Shown one piece after another: positions 1 through 8,444 of a stretch of DNA of 64,000 bases. Made by a program: the position numbers and the translations under genes. The notes under the pieces are model-generated. The model worked only from the letters and a program-made list of their open reading frames with translations, was not told the DNA's origin and did not search any database. Source of the stretch: JBBATK01 sp044228285 (GTDB lineage Bacteria > Bacteroidota > Ignavibacteria > Kapaibacteriales > NICIL-2). The stretch lies in NCBI GenBank assembly GCA_044228285.1, contig JBGAVD010000002.1, positions 372,001 through 436,000 on the forward strand. Reading direction: 5' to 3'. The stretch's first letter is position 1. Every line of letters begins with the position of its first letter.

Positions 1-857
1 ACGGGAACCTGCATACTCTTGAGCATTGCTGCATAACAGCTTTGTTCGTAGTTCGCTTTCTGCGGCACAACCAATAGCTTCTTACGCAGAAAGAGAGCTT
101 CGCTTGCACTGCCAAAGTTGGCGTGACAAAGCAGTCCCTTTGCCGAGGCAAGACTCTTCAGGTACTGTTCTCTTTGCATAGGTTTGACGATGAAGTTCTT
201 CAGAGCATACTCTTTCTTCGCTTGAGTTGAAAAGAGTTGCCATTGCACAGAATCAACCGGCTTTAAGTTCTTGATGATCTTCTCATCATTGTATGATGGT
301 AAGAACACCGTGTAATGTCCTTCGTTTGTGGTTGTAAGATCTCGAATCTCTCTACTGATGATAGGAGTATAAACCGTGTTCTCGATGGGCTTGAAGTGAA
401 AACCGTAATTGTAGCTCGTTGGAGCATAACGCTCAAGCATGAGACTGCCAATAGCTTCTGCTTTTCTAGACTTTGGTGCCAGGGGATGGAGAGCACCAAG
501 CTGTGAGCTGAGACCAACCGCTTCAATCTTCGAGGCTGCGGCAGCCCACGCGGAGACTGGCTCGAAGTCTGATATGATGAGATCATAGTGTTGAAGGGGA
601 AGACTCTTGATCTCGCGATGGAATCGACGAGCGTTCTTCTTCCAATAGCTGTTCCATAATTCAACGCCATCGCTTTTTCCAAAGGAAAAGCCGAGACCTT
701 TGTACTGGTAGTGAACTTCAAAAGGCAGTGTGCCTGATCCTTGACTTCCGCTAACAAGCACTTCAACCTCTGCTCGCTTGCGTAACAAGGCTACGATCTC
801 TCCGGTTCTATTGATTCGTTCCGCTGATGTGCACTGAGTTGCGTACAATATCTTCAT
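1..857 (-). CDS. Glycosyltransferase family 28-like protein, C-terminus off the window
   Basis: An open frame runs leftward from ATG at 857 to the window edge, about 285 codons without a stop. The start MKILYATQCTSAERINRTGE is the nucleotide-sugar-binding beginning of MurG/GT28-like transferases. The later stretch QYLKSLASAKGLLCHANFGSASEALFLRKKLLVVP matches the donor-binding C-terminal lobe, where a search for an unguarded sugar donor is followed by a Gly-Ser/Glu motif. By family it should transfer a sugar to a lipid or protein acceptor at the cytoplasmic face of the membrane; the acceptor cannot be told. AGAGG lies about 10 bases before the chosen ATG. An in-frame ATG at 878 would add seven residues but has no such site. 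The gene is incomplete at its 3' end. Confidence 0.85.
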   Translation of the reverse strand, partial: MKILYATQCTSAERINRTGEIVALLRKRAEVEVLVSGSQGSGTLPFEVHYQYKGLGFSFGKSDGVELWNSYWKKNARRFHREIKSLPLQHYDLIISDFEPVSAWAAAASKIEAVGLSSQLGALHPLAPKSRKAEAIGSLMLERYAPTSYNYGFHFKPIENTVYTPIISREIRDLTTTNEGHYTVFLPSYNDEKIIKNLKPVDSVQWQLFSTQAKKEYALKNFIVKPMQREQYLKSLASAKGLLCHANFGSASEALFLRKKLLVVPQKANYEQSCYAAMLKSMQVP

Positions 858-1850
858 CGCAATTGCCTCTTTGCTCATGCTGCAGCTTGCGCTGCAGCTG
901 ATGATCTTTGCCTGTTATCATGCTGGGTGCACAGCTCTGATAGCTCAACTGTGCCTCCGCGACTTTGCATCGAACTCTATTGGTTTGTAGTAGTGGTTTC
1001 TAGTGGTTTCTGCTGGCATCAACTGGCATCAACTGGCATCAACTTGCATCAACTTGCATCAACTTGCAGTACAACAATCTACCATCTCGCGTCGACTATG
1101 AGTTGTAAACATCTGGTGACCTACCCTATAATCAGACGAATGAGCACAGACAGGTTCGATTGTTCTCGCTACTACAAGAGGGCGCAACAAAGGCTGCGGC
1201 ACAATGACGATGCTAAAGGAGATGTTATGAAATGATACACTATCAAAGTCTGACGAGAGTAGTTTGAGGCGTTACTTTGGCTGCTCTGTGCTGAATCTTG
1301 TTTCGATCGTGTACATGTCATCAATGCTATGCAGAGCTTTTACACCTAGTAAAGAAATTCATAGATTTGGTTGTTGGTCCTTTTGCGCCAGAGCTATGTG
1401 ATGGAACTTGCAAATGCAGAGTCAGTCGACTATTTGCTTAGGTAGAACAGAGAGCTGAACCTGGCTTTGTGTTCTGCGTATCAACGGAGCACATGTGAAG
1501 CAGAAGGTTGAGACAAATGAGCGTGAAGGAGACCGTGTTGCAAGAGGGAGTATGTAAATCCTAAACGATGCGTGTCGTCGAGTTAGACGAGTTGCGAGCG
1601 CTCATCGATCTATTCGTATCTATTGACTGGGAAGTATGAGGACTCCGCAGTACACTAGCCAGACCTGACTACTTGACCAATTGTGGCGACTGTCGGCCTC
1701 CGTACTTTTTTATCAAACAATGCTACTAGTGAGAAGCACGAGAATCAAAACGGTGCTCCACGATGTACAAGGCGGCAAGAGCAATAATGAATCTTCTCGT
1801 CAGCCAAGATCATCCAGCTAAACTTTAGAACCATTTTCGTTGTGTGAGAT
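858..1850. other. Gene-free stretch of about 1 kb
   Basis: I see no convincing gene. At 879-898 there is a perfect 8-bp inverted repeat, GCTGCAGC-TTGC-GCTGCAGC, just upstream of the leftward glycosyltransferase. A 10-bp tandem repeat follows at 1014-1068. The rest, with stops in all frames, holds only short chance frames and may be decayed sequence. The promoter of the sigma-factor unit should lie in the last 150 bases, but I cannot point to its boxes. Confidence 0.6.
1014..1068. repeat. 10-bp tandem repeat, about 5.5 copies
   Basis: The unit TGGCATCAAC occurs three times, then TTGCATCAAC twice, then a partial TTGCA. Two copies of TAGTGGTTTC lie just before it at about 991-1010. The period is not a multiple of three, so it is not protein-coding. 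Such a tract could vary in length by slippage. Confidence 0.9.
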
Positions 1851-2642
1851 ATGACCATTGAGATACTGAATCAGGAATTTGAAAGCATTGTTGGACACTT
1901 AAAGTCGTTCTTAGTCCGTATCACCGCAAGCAGGGTAGATGCCGAAGACATCGCGCATGACACCTACATAAAAGCACTTGAGAAACGCGAGAGTTTTCGA
2001 GGGGAGTCATCTCCGAAGACATGGTTCTTTGCAATTGCATCGAATCTCGCAAAAGACAATCTGAGAGCTCAGAAGCGCTGGACTCCTGATGTTACTGATC
2101 TCTCAAGAGAAGCAGCGCTTCACGATGAGGACTTCTTTCAAGAAGCCATGGAGATTCGGATGACCTCGCCTCAAGGCAACTACGAAGCCAAAGAGCACAT
2201 CGCGTTCTGTTTCACCTGTATCTCTAAGTCGTTACCGCTCGAACAACAACTCTGTGTGTTTCTCAAGGAAGTGTACAGTTTCAAGGTGGCTGAAATCAGT
2301 CAGATACTTGAATGCACAGAAGCAATGGTCAAGTACTATTTGCACACAGGGCGCAGTACCATGATCAACATTTTCGACGGACGCTGTGCGCTCATCAACA
2401 AAGAAGGTGTGTGTCACCAGTGTTCTGAGCTCAATGGAATCTTTAATCCAAAACAAGACACTCAAGTAGAATTGATGAAAATTGAGATGGTTCGGGAAGC
2501 TGAAAATTCTGACAAAGAACGGCTTTTTGAGCTTAGAATGAAGGTTTTGCAGGACATAGACCCCTTTGAGTCGCCCGCCGCGGAACTGCAATTCCACCAC
2601 TTGGAGTTCGACACAAAAGTCATGGAGAAAGTACTTGGCTAA
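1851..2642 (+). CDS. ECF-type RNA polymerase sigma factor with C-terminal extension
   Basis: This is a sigma-70 family regulator of about 263 residues. Region 2 is clear at residues 12-80: a DAEDIAHDTYIKAL core helix, FRGESSPKTWFFAIASNLAKD for -10 recognition, and the basic region 2.4. Region 4 is at about 125-170 with SLPLEQQLCVFLKEVYSFKVAEISQIL and a helix-turn-helix. After it come about 90 residues found only in some ECF groups, including CALINKEGVCHQCSEL, whose Cys and His residues could bind metal. No anti-sigma factor lies next to it; instead the next gene starts close downstream and encodes a small START-like protein. The tail or that partner may control activity. Three more genes follow with short gaps, so it probably heads an operon it may itself transcribe. 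Confidence 0.9.
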   Translation: MTIEILNQEFESIVGHLKSFLVRITASRVDAEDIAHDTYIKALEKRESFRGESSPKTWFFAIASNLAKDNLRAQKRWTPDVTDLSREAALHDEDFFQEAMEIRMTSPQGNYEAKEHIAFCFTCISKSLPLEQQLCVFLKEVYSFKVAEISQILECTEAMVKYYLHTGRSTMINIFDGRCALINKEGVCHQCSELNGIFNPKQDTQVELMKIEMVREAENSDKERLFELRMKVLQDIDPFESPAAELQFHHLEFDTKVMEKVLG

Positions 2643-2740
2643 AAAAAATGCAAAGATTGCCTATCGTTTTTTCCAGCCCAGGCGTCAAAACTTTAGAAGC
2701 ACAATCCCAAGCATTTTTTGACACAACAGGTTCATCAACC

Positions 2741-3217
2741 ATGAGCAACATCACAACTCAAAGCGTTCTAGGTAAAGCATCCACAACAAAAGGGACCTTC
2801 TTCCGGTCGACAACAGTAAGCACATCCATTGCTGCTGACCCAGCCATCATCTGGACACTACTCACAACAGCCTCAGACTTCCCACGCTGGAACTCAACAG
2901 TTCGTTCCATCGAGGGAACAATTGCTCTGGGAGAGAAGATTGTACTCAAGTCGATATTAGATGCAAAGCGCAGCTTCAAACTGAAAGTAAAGGAGTTTGA
3001 AAAAGAGAAGAGAATGGTATGGGGTGATGCGCAAGGTTCACGAGTCTATACGCTGTCGAGCGGCGACAATGGCGAAGTAGTATTTACCATGACCGAGCGC
3101 ATTGGCGGGCCGCTATTCCCACTCTTTGCCAACATGATTCCTTCGTTCGACGAGTCCTTTGAAATCTTTGCACGTGATCTAAAAAACGAAGCTGAACAAA
3201 TAATGTCAACGAAGTAA
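2741..3217 (+). CDS. SRPBCC (START-like) small-ligand-binding protein
   Basis: A protein of about 158 residues with the SRPBCC/polyketide-cyclase fold signature: STSIAADPAIIWTLLTTASDFPRWNSTVRSIEG at the N-terminus (strand, helix, then the conserved Trp), basic strands in the middle, and a C-terminal amphipathic helix ending LKNEAEQI. The family forms a helix-grip cavity for hydrophobic ligands; the ligand is not predictable. The frame is open from ATG 2648, but the 31 extra residues look non-family, so the internal ATG at 2741 (MSNITTQ) is preferred. It lies directly behind the sigma-factor gene and could be co-translated or act in sensing. Confidence 0.82.
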   Translation: MSNITTQSVLGKASTTKGTFFRSTTVSTSIAADPAIIWTLLTTASDFPRWNSTVRSIEGTIALGEKIVLKSILDAKRSFKLKVKEFEKEKRMVWGDAQGSRVYTLSSGDNGEVVFTMTERIGGPLFPLFANMIPSFDESFEIFARDLKNEAEQIMSTK

Positions 3218-3241
3218 TGTATCAACTAACCCAACACTCTT

Positions 3242-3559
3242 ATGCAAATAGTCAACGTGCGATACACTGTGAAAGCAGACTATCAGCTTCAGAATGAAGC
3301 AAACATCAAAGCTTTCATTGCAGAGCTCAACGCTCTAGGACGATCTGGTATTCACTACATAGCATTTCGTTGCGCCGATACCAACACCTTTATGCATTCA
3401 GCATTCTTTGAAAGCGACGAGGATCGTCGGGCTCTCGCAACTCTGCCTACGTTCAAGTATTCTCAAGAACAACTAAAAGCAAACAAACCGATCTCAAGTC
3501 CCGTTCAAGAACAACTACTTCTCATCGATTCAACTTCAGAATTATCTCACATACTTTAA
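3242..3559 (+). CDS. Small alpha/beta protein, possibly a dimeric ferredoxin-like (ABM-like) fold
   Basis: A protein of 105 residues with no signal peptide. The pattern MQIVNVRYTVK (strand), NEANIKAFIAELNAL (helix), GIHYIAFRCAD and FMHSAFFESDEDRRAL resembles dimeric alpha-beta barrel proteins of the antibiotic-biosynthesis-monooxygenase type, in which a helix between two strands forms the dimer. No catalytic residue can be assigned. It follows the SRPBCC gene by 24 bases and precedes the next gene by 5, so it belongs to the sigma-factor unit. Function unknown; the fold assignment is tentative. Confidence 0.78.
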   Translation: MQIVNVRYTVKADYQLQNEANIKAFIAELNALGRSGIHYIAFRCADTNTFMHSAFFESDEDRRALATLPTFKYSQEQLKANKPISSPVQEQLLLIDSTSELSHIL

Positions 3560-3564
3560 ACATC

Positions 3565-3972
3565 ATGAAACATACCATAGGCTCAAAAGACAAACCACTA
3601 ACACTCCAAACTCCACCTCTGAGCTCGGAGTACACCATGCATCTCGACGAGAAAGACGGCGAGCAGATACTTGTGTGCACCGTTGGCAAAACCGTACTCC
3701 ACTACGACGCAAGGATCTTGGACGATCTCCACGCAATGCTAAAGAAACACGGTGATTGGATGGACCTTGGTAGCGCTGATGAACAGAAGCCTGCCAAAGA
3801 AGGCACAGTCGAAGCCTGGGGAAGATCCGAGACGAACCCAGTGAAAGGATGGTACGGTCTCAAGAAAGGTCTACGTGGCCGCGTCGGCATGTACATTCCA
3901 CCTCTCATGGAAGCCCTCGGCTTAGCTGAACTAACACACGAAGCAAAGTCTAACAAAATGCGCGCCCTCTAA
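3565..3972 (+). CDS. Conserved small protein of unknown function, last gene of the sigma-factor unit
   Basis: A cytoplasmic protein of 135 residues, not assigned to a family with certainty. It has a conserved-looking basic and glycine-rich C-terminal half: NPVKGWYGLKKGLRGRVGMYIPPLMEALGL followed by a short Arg/Lys-rich end, with tryptophans at WMDLG and EAWGR. The basic segment could bind nucleic acid or a phosphate group, but that is a guess. It starts 5 bases after the previous stop and ends about 60 bases before the first double-hairpin array, which may separate it from the convergent gene. Confidence 0.75.
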   Translation: MKHTIGSKDKPLTLQTPPLSSEYTMHLDEKDGEQILVCTVGKTVLHYDARILDDLHAMLKKHGDWMDLGSADEQKPAKEGTVEAWGRSETNPVKGWYGLKKGLRGRVGMYIPPLMEALGLAELTHEAKSNKMRAL

Positions 3973-4029
3973 ACATAGACTTTATCGTCTTTGTATGAGT
4001 TTTCACATCGCGCAGAACTAGATAAACAA

Positions 4030-4419
4030 GTGCCCTGAAGGGGCACCACATACCAGCCCAGGGTGCAACCCTGGGAACCAAAAGCGGAAATTAGACCGTG
4101 CCCTGAAGGGGCACTACATACCAGCCGAGGGTGCAACCGTGGGTACCAAAAGCGGAAATCAGACCGTGCCCTGAAGGGGCACCACATACCAGCCGAGGGT
4201 GCAACCGTGGGTACCAAAAGCGGAAATCAGACCGTGCCCTGAAGGGGCACCACATACCAGCCCAGGGTGCAACCCTGGGCACGCGAGAAACCGAAACAAC
4301 AAACCGTGCCCTGAAGGGGCACCACATACCAGCCCAGGGCGCAGCCCTGGGAACCAGAAAGGGAAAATAAAACGTGCCCTGAAGGGGCACCGCATACCAG
4401 CCCAGGGTGCAACCCTGGG
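4030..4419 (+). repeat. Double-hairpin repeat array 1 (six units)
   Basis: Six units of 68-72 bp begin at 4030, 4098, 4166, 4234, 4306 and 4374 (within a base or two). Each has a conserved 46-bp core with two hairpins. The first is GTGCCC-TGAAG-GGGCAC. The second is CCCAGGG-TGCAA-CCCTGGG, joined by CACATACCAG. A variable 22-26-bp A-rich linker follows. Units 2 and 3 carry CCGAGGG...CCGTGGG, which breaks two pairs of the second stem. The array lies between the ends of convergent genes. Overlapping frames in it are artefacts: the unit is not a multiple of three and reads open on both strands. Confidence 0.95.
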
Positions 4420-4817
4420 CACAGAGAAAACCTCACATACCTATGCAGATGAACGCATGCGGATTTCGATGTCTGAGTGTATCCGCCATAGCGGAATCGA
4501 GTCAAGCTCAGTGTCTTTCCTCTTGCGTTGATCGATGGTCACAAAGCGTCATTGTAAAACCACTCTTCGCCAAACAACGAGTCAGCGATTATCAAAGAAG
4601 ATGCGGCAGAGACTTTTTGGTATCCTTCTCGCGTTCATTTATGTACAAATGTGTGTGCACAGGCAGATGTGATGTTGCACAACTACTTCAGTGAATTAGA
4701 ATGCGCTAATAGCTGAGCTTGTTTTTGAAGTGCTCCTACTTTTTCGTGCACGAAACTCGTCAAAATGCCAAGCGCTTTCGCGCTGACTGTTAGGCTGACC
4801 CCTAGAATCATAGACGC
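4420..4817. other. Gene-free intergenic stretch after array 1
   Basis: No gene or RNA is recognisable. A perfect 14-bp palindrome, TTTCGTGCACGAAA, is at 4742-4755, about 60 bases past the stop of the leftward unknown gene. It has no T-tract and is not a canonical terminator. Confidence 0.5.
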
Positions 4818-5852
4818 TCAAAAATCAAAAACATGTTCAACTCGAATGTGTAATGAGTCAAGTCGCGTGAGCATCCCACTCAGAGCTGCAACAGGTAATG
4901 CATACACCACTCTTTTGTATGCAGGATCTGAGCAAATAGGTTGAGTCAGAAGTATCTTTGAGCTGTCAATTGCGAGACTTCGCTCACGTTCAATAACACA
5001 GCTGGCGAGAATGGCAGTGTTGTTTCCAGCAATCTCTTTAAAACTAAATCCGAGTCTCGTAAGTTGAATAGCATCCTCTGAAAACTTGTCGTAACGGTGA
5101 AGATTCAATAACCTACCATCGTTCAGCACGACAGCAGTGCTGACACTCGCTTGGTCATATACTTGTTGAGTCCCGATGGTGATCAGTTTCCCGTAAGCAT
5201 ACTTTGCGATAAGCTCAGATGTCAGAAAGTACTTCCGTTCTAGTTTCCGAAGGAAATACTGGCCTGTCCACGACGAAGAACTCCACAACTCGCTCAATTG
5301 ATGTTGAAAGTCGTACTCATACCAAGGTCTGACCTTAATGAACTCCACATAGTTTTTAGTATACTCCGCATTAAACCTGTCTTCATCCGTAATGCTAATG
5401 CCGGTATCTGTGACTCTGCCAATGATCGTTTCATACCATGACTTCGCAAAGTACTCAGCACTACTACTTGTGCCTATGACCCAAATCATGAAGTGATATC
5501 CGGTATTCGTTGGAAATCTATCCTTAATCTGATCGTTGACTATTTGGTAGCTCTGCCAGAATTGGAGAATGTGGCTCCAAAAAGGAAAACTGGATGCCGT
5601 GGTAGTCTGGAAGTAGTGCGCCTGTTCTTCCGGACTAAAAACCAAATACCACTCTGGGAAGGTAAGAAAGGTATCGTCTGCAGCTCGTGTGTCGATTGAT
5701 GGGGTCGTCGAGGGACGCGAAAGCTGTAGCCACTCGCTAGGAACTAACTCACCTCGTTGGGTTGTCGTACTCAGTTGGTCTAGCTGCTCCTTTATGAAAA
5801 TTGAGCAAGAAAGAGTAACTGAGATGAGTGTGAGAATGTAGAGTCTCCGCAT
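4818..5852 (-). CDS. Exported or membrane-anchored protein of unknown function, third gene of the FAD-oxidase cassette
   Basis: A protein of 344 residues. The N-terminus MRRLYILTLISVTLSCSIF is a signal peptide or anchor; the Cys in TLSCS could be a lipobox. Conserved-looking aromatic motifs include LTFPEWYLVFSPEEQAHYF (about 63-82), FPFWSHILQFWQSY, and GYHFMIWVIGTSSSAEYFAKSWYE. No catalytic motif or family is recognised. It starts 2 bases after the stop of the methyltransferase, so it is very probably translationally coupled to it and to the FAD oxidase upstream. The context suggests a shared pathway with a membrane step. Confidence 0.85.
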   Translation of the reverse strand: MRRLYILTLISVTLSCSIFIKEQLDQLSTTTQRGELVPSEWLQLSRPSTTPSIDTRAADDTFLTFPEWYLVFSPEEQAHYFQTTTASSFPFWSHILQFWQSYQIVNDQIKDRFPTNTGYHFMIWVIGTSSSAEYFAKSWYETIIGRVTDTGISITDEDRFNAEYTKNYVEFIKVRPWYEYDFQHQLSELWSSSSWTGQYFLRKLERKYFLTSELIAKYAYGKLITIGTQQVYDQASVSTAVVLNDGRLLNLHRYDKFSEDAIQLTRLGFSFKEIAGNNTAILASCVIERERSLAIDSSKILLTQPICSDPAYKRVVYALPVAALSGMLTRLDSLHIRVEHVFDF

Positions 5853-5854
5853 GT

Positions 5855-6700
5855 TTAGACCTTCGTAAATGACAAAAGTGTGTTGAGCGAAGGGTCGTTG
5901 TCTTGTAGAATACGAAGACCCGAGTCCTCAAAACCCTGAGCAGTGATGCAACTGCACCAGTTGTCTATTGACTGAAAACTCTTGTACTCACTACTGTTTG
6001 TTTCACATGGTACGTTCAAACCGAGGTTAAACACGGTGTGAACGAGCGATACAAACGTTGCCATTTCAGGCGTTCTCACGTCATGCTCTCGCATAATGAA
6101 ACGTCCACCTTGACGAAGGATACGATGTATGGAGCGAAGAAAGCCATCCATCATATCTGGAGTACAATGATGAAGACCTATATGACACGTGATAAGATCA
6201 ACACTAGCGTTCGGGATAACACTATCCTCAATGGGTTCGTACGTCAACGGAATGAAACTGCCAATCTTGGCCAGCTGTCCACGCTCAGCAATATCGGCGA
6301 TGCTGTAGCTTGGAGCTATGTCGTTGCAAACGTAGAGATCTCCTGTAAGCTGTATGTGCTTACGTAACTCTGCTATGTAGCGTCCTGTGGATCCAATTTC
6401 AAGATAGCCGTTTATGCGAGTTTGATCTCCCAAACACTTTAGAACTTGCCTCGACATTTCTTGCTTCTGTTTTCTTAAGGCTGGCAATGCAAAACTCAAT
6501 TCAGAAAGGAAAGGCTTGATAGAGGGTAGCTGCTTTTGTATCGACGTATAGATATCAGCATCGTTGCTCAGTTCACGAGTACACGTGGCTATTAGTTGAT
6601 GAAATTTGTCTTCCGGATACAAGTGGAATACGACTTGCAAAAAACGATAGAGCTCATCGCTCCATCGAGTATCCGAGAGTACAATCTTGAATTCTGACAT
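5855..6700 (-). CDS. Class I SAM-dependent methyltransferase
   Basis: A protein of 281 residues from the chosen start MSEFKIVLSD. Motif I (GYLEIGSTGRYI) is at about 98-109, an acidic end of strand 2 (VCNDIAP) follows, then SVDLITCHIGLHHC and the post-motif LRSIHRILRQGGRFIMREHD, the layout of Methyltransf_11-type enzymes. The substrate is unknown. An in-frame ATG at 6718 overlaps the preceding stop at 6708-6710 and is equally possible; the frame extends to 6763 but overlaps coding sequence. About 95 residues precede motif I, longer than in minimal family members, and may form a substrate lid. It is tightly coupled to the FAD oxidase upstream and the unknown protein downstream. Confidence 0.9.
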   Translation of the reverse strand: MSEFKIVLSDTRWSDELYRFLQVVFHLYPEDKFHQLIATCTRELSNDADIYTSIQKQLPSIKPFLSELSFALPALRKQKQEMSRQVLKCLGDQTRINGYLEIGSTGRYIAELRKHIQLTGDLYVCNDIAPSYSIADIAERGQLAKIGSFIPLTYEPIEDSVIPNASVDLITCHIGLHHCTPDMMDGFLRSIHRILRQGGRFIMREHDVRTPEMATFVSLVHTVFNLGLNVPCETNSSEYKSFQSIDNWCSCITAQGFEDSGLRILQDNDPSLNTLLSFTKV

Positions 6701-6707
6701 TGCGGAA

Positions 6708-8444
6708 CTATGGCTCATAATAGGTATCCCAGATAACGTTTCGAAATTTGAATTCGGGGTCAAGCTTGCGTTTTAGAGCGAAAAGTGCTTCAGCCTTAGG
6801 ATATGCCGCATGAAACTGCTCTCGCGTTGCATGCTGTTGATATGGCAAATAGTATCTGCCGTTGACCGATAGAACAGCATTGATTAGCTCACGTGTCCAA
6901 ACAGCAACGGCGTGTTTCTCCGCTTCGCTCGTACCCTGCTTGTAATAAACAACAAACGCGAAGACCTCCTCAGTAGCCCAAGCTAAGAGCGACCCGCTGT
7001 CAGCTTTTGCGTGTCGAATGGACACATTGATAACATTCGCTGAATGTCGTTGAAAGATCTCAGACATCAGTGAGGTAAATGCGTCGAAGTTCTCAATAGA
7101 CACAAAGTACTCCTGAAGAACATAAGTGCTGTCCTTTCTCGACTCAGGTTCAAGTTCAAGTACATCATATCCAGCTTCATAGTTTCTCCAATGAATCTTC
7201 TTTCTTGAAAAGACAATGGGATCAACTAAGAACTCACGACGCCACTTGCCAAAAGTACTCTTACTAAAGGCTCCAATAAAATAGCGTTCAAGAGGGTAAG
7301 CGGATGCCAAGGGCATAAGCCGTGTCGAAACGGTAGGCTTTTCGCTGGTTTTCGTCCAGCTAACAGCTCGGACGTTTGTATACAATGGCGGATAAATGTC
7401 GCCATTATGAAAGACGACGTCGGGATTACTTCGCACACTTTGTATGAAGAAGGATTTGTACTCCGAGCGCTTCATTTTCAGATGACTTCGCTTGACAGCA
7501 ACGTTTTCCGTCAATTGTAACTCAACGTTAACGATTACAGCTACAGCATTGTAACATCCTATGCACGCGTAGAAAAGCTCCGGGCGTTTAAGAGGTGAAG
7601 TGTGAACAAGCTCTCCGTTAGCCAGAATCACATCCAGCGAAAGTACAGATAAAATTACGGGACCCAGTCCGATGTATCGTCCATGACAATTCACACTCAA
7701 AGCTCCGCCAACTGTGAAGTTGGCGTACGTTTGCATGATCTGAATACTTAAATCATGAGCATCTATGTGTTGCTGAATATCACACCAACGGATGCCGGAC
7801 TGAACCTTAATTGTCTTCTTCTCTACGGAGTACTCAAGTACCTGATTCATCTTCCGCAAATCGATGTGCAATGCATGCGGGCTCGCGGTTTGTCCGCCCA
7901 TACTAAAACGACCTCCACCGACGCAAATGGGTAGCGAAGAGGACGAGATGACCTGCTGCAGCTCCTCAATAGTCGTGGGTGTCACAACTTTCGCAACGAT
8001 TACTGGATTCAACTGAGTGACATCATTAACAATCCGCTCTTCCGTCTTTAAATGAGCTATGGTCTCAGCATCTGGATTTACGAAATAATCAGGGGCTGAA
8101 TGAGGCTTTACACCGAAACGGTTGCTTTGACTACTTCCTCGAACAAAACCAAGGATGACAAAGAGCAAAAGTGGGCCTACTACTGGGATTGCAAGTAGAA
8201 ATAACCAGATTGACGACCTATTTGAGTCATGCAAACGCTTCGCAGCGGTTGCGTACAATGCCCAGAAAAGGAGTGGGTAGATACACCATGTTGCCGACTC
8301 TGTGAAGATGTAGCTAGTGAGCTTATAAAGGACGTAGAAAGTAGACCAAATAAAAACCGAAGCAATCCAGTAGTCGATTCGGCTTACACGACCACGGGTA
8401 GTGAAGAGGAGATAGCTCACTGGAAGTTTGTCGCGCAATGTCAT
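6708..8444 (-). CDS. DUF805 membrane domain fused to a GlcD/ALO-type FAD-linked oxidase
   Basis: A protein of 578 residues. Residues 10-115 form a DUF805 membrane domain: TTRGRVSRIDYWIASVF, several hydrophobic segments, KRLHDSNRSSIWLFLLAIPVVGPLLLF, and RFGVKPH. Residues 145-310 form the FAD-binding PCMH domain of vanillyl-alcohol-oxidase-type enzymes, with ICVGGGRFSMGGQ at about 173-185 and TVGGALSVNCHGRYIGLGP at 244-262. The C-terminal part to 578 resembles sugar-lactone oxidases (QFHAAYPKAEALFALKRKLDPEFKFRN is the usual tail). It probably oxidises a small hydroxylated or lactone substrate at the membrane. First gene of the leftward cassette; the coupled methyltransferase would modify the substrate or product. 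Confidence 0.92.
   Translation of the reverse strand: MTLRDKLPVSYLLFTTRGRVSRIDYWIASVFIWSTFYVLYKLTSYIFTESATWCIYPLLFWALYATAAKRLHDSNRSSIWLFLLAIPVVGPLLLFVILGFVRGSSQSNRFGVKPHSAPDYFVNPDAETIAHLKTEERIVNDVTQLNPVIVAKVVTPTTIEELQQVISSSSLPICVGGGRFSMGGQTASPHALHIDLRKMNQVLEYSVEKKTIKVQSGIRWCDIQQHIDAHDLSIQIMQTYANFTVGGALSVNCHGRYIGLGPVILSVLSLDVILANGELVHTSPLKRPELFYACIGCYNAVAVIVNVELQLTENVAVKRSHLKMKRSEYKSFFIQSVRSNPDVVFHNGDIYPPLYTNVRAVSWTKTSEKPTVSTRLMPLASAYPLERYFIGAFSKSTFGKWRREFLVDPIVFSRKKIHWRNYEAGYDVLELEPESRKDSTYVLQEYFVSIENFDAFTSLMSEIFQRHSANVINVSIRHAKADSGSLLAWATEEVFAFVVYYKQGTSEAEKHAVAVWTRELINAVLSVNGRYYLPYQQHATREQFHAAYPKAEALFALKRKLDPEFKFRNVIWDTYYEP

Noticed and set aside
263..766. 167-codon leftward frame in the glycosyltransferase region
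   Set aside because: A different leftward frame (857 to 1) gives a clear glycosyltransferase sequence; this one is its shadow.
4030..4419. Overlapping open frames on both strands across array 1 (and likewise arrays 2 and 3)
   Set aside because: The repeat unit is not a multiple of three and reads open in several frames on both strands; the predicted peptides (GHHIPAQGATLG type) are artefacts of the hairpin sequence.
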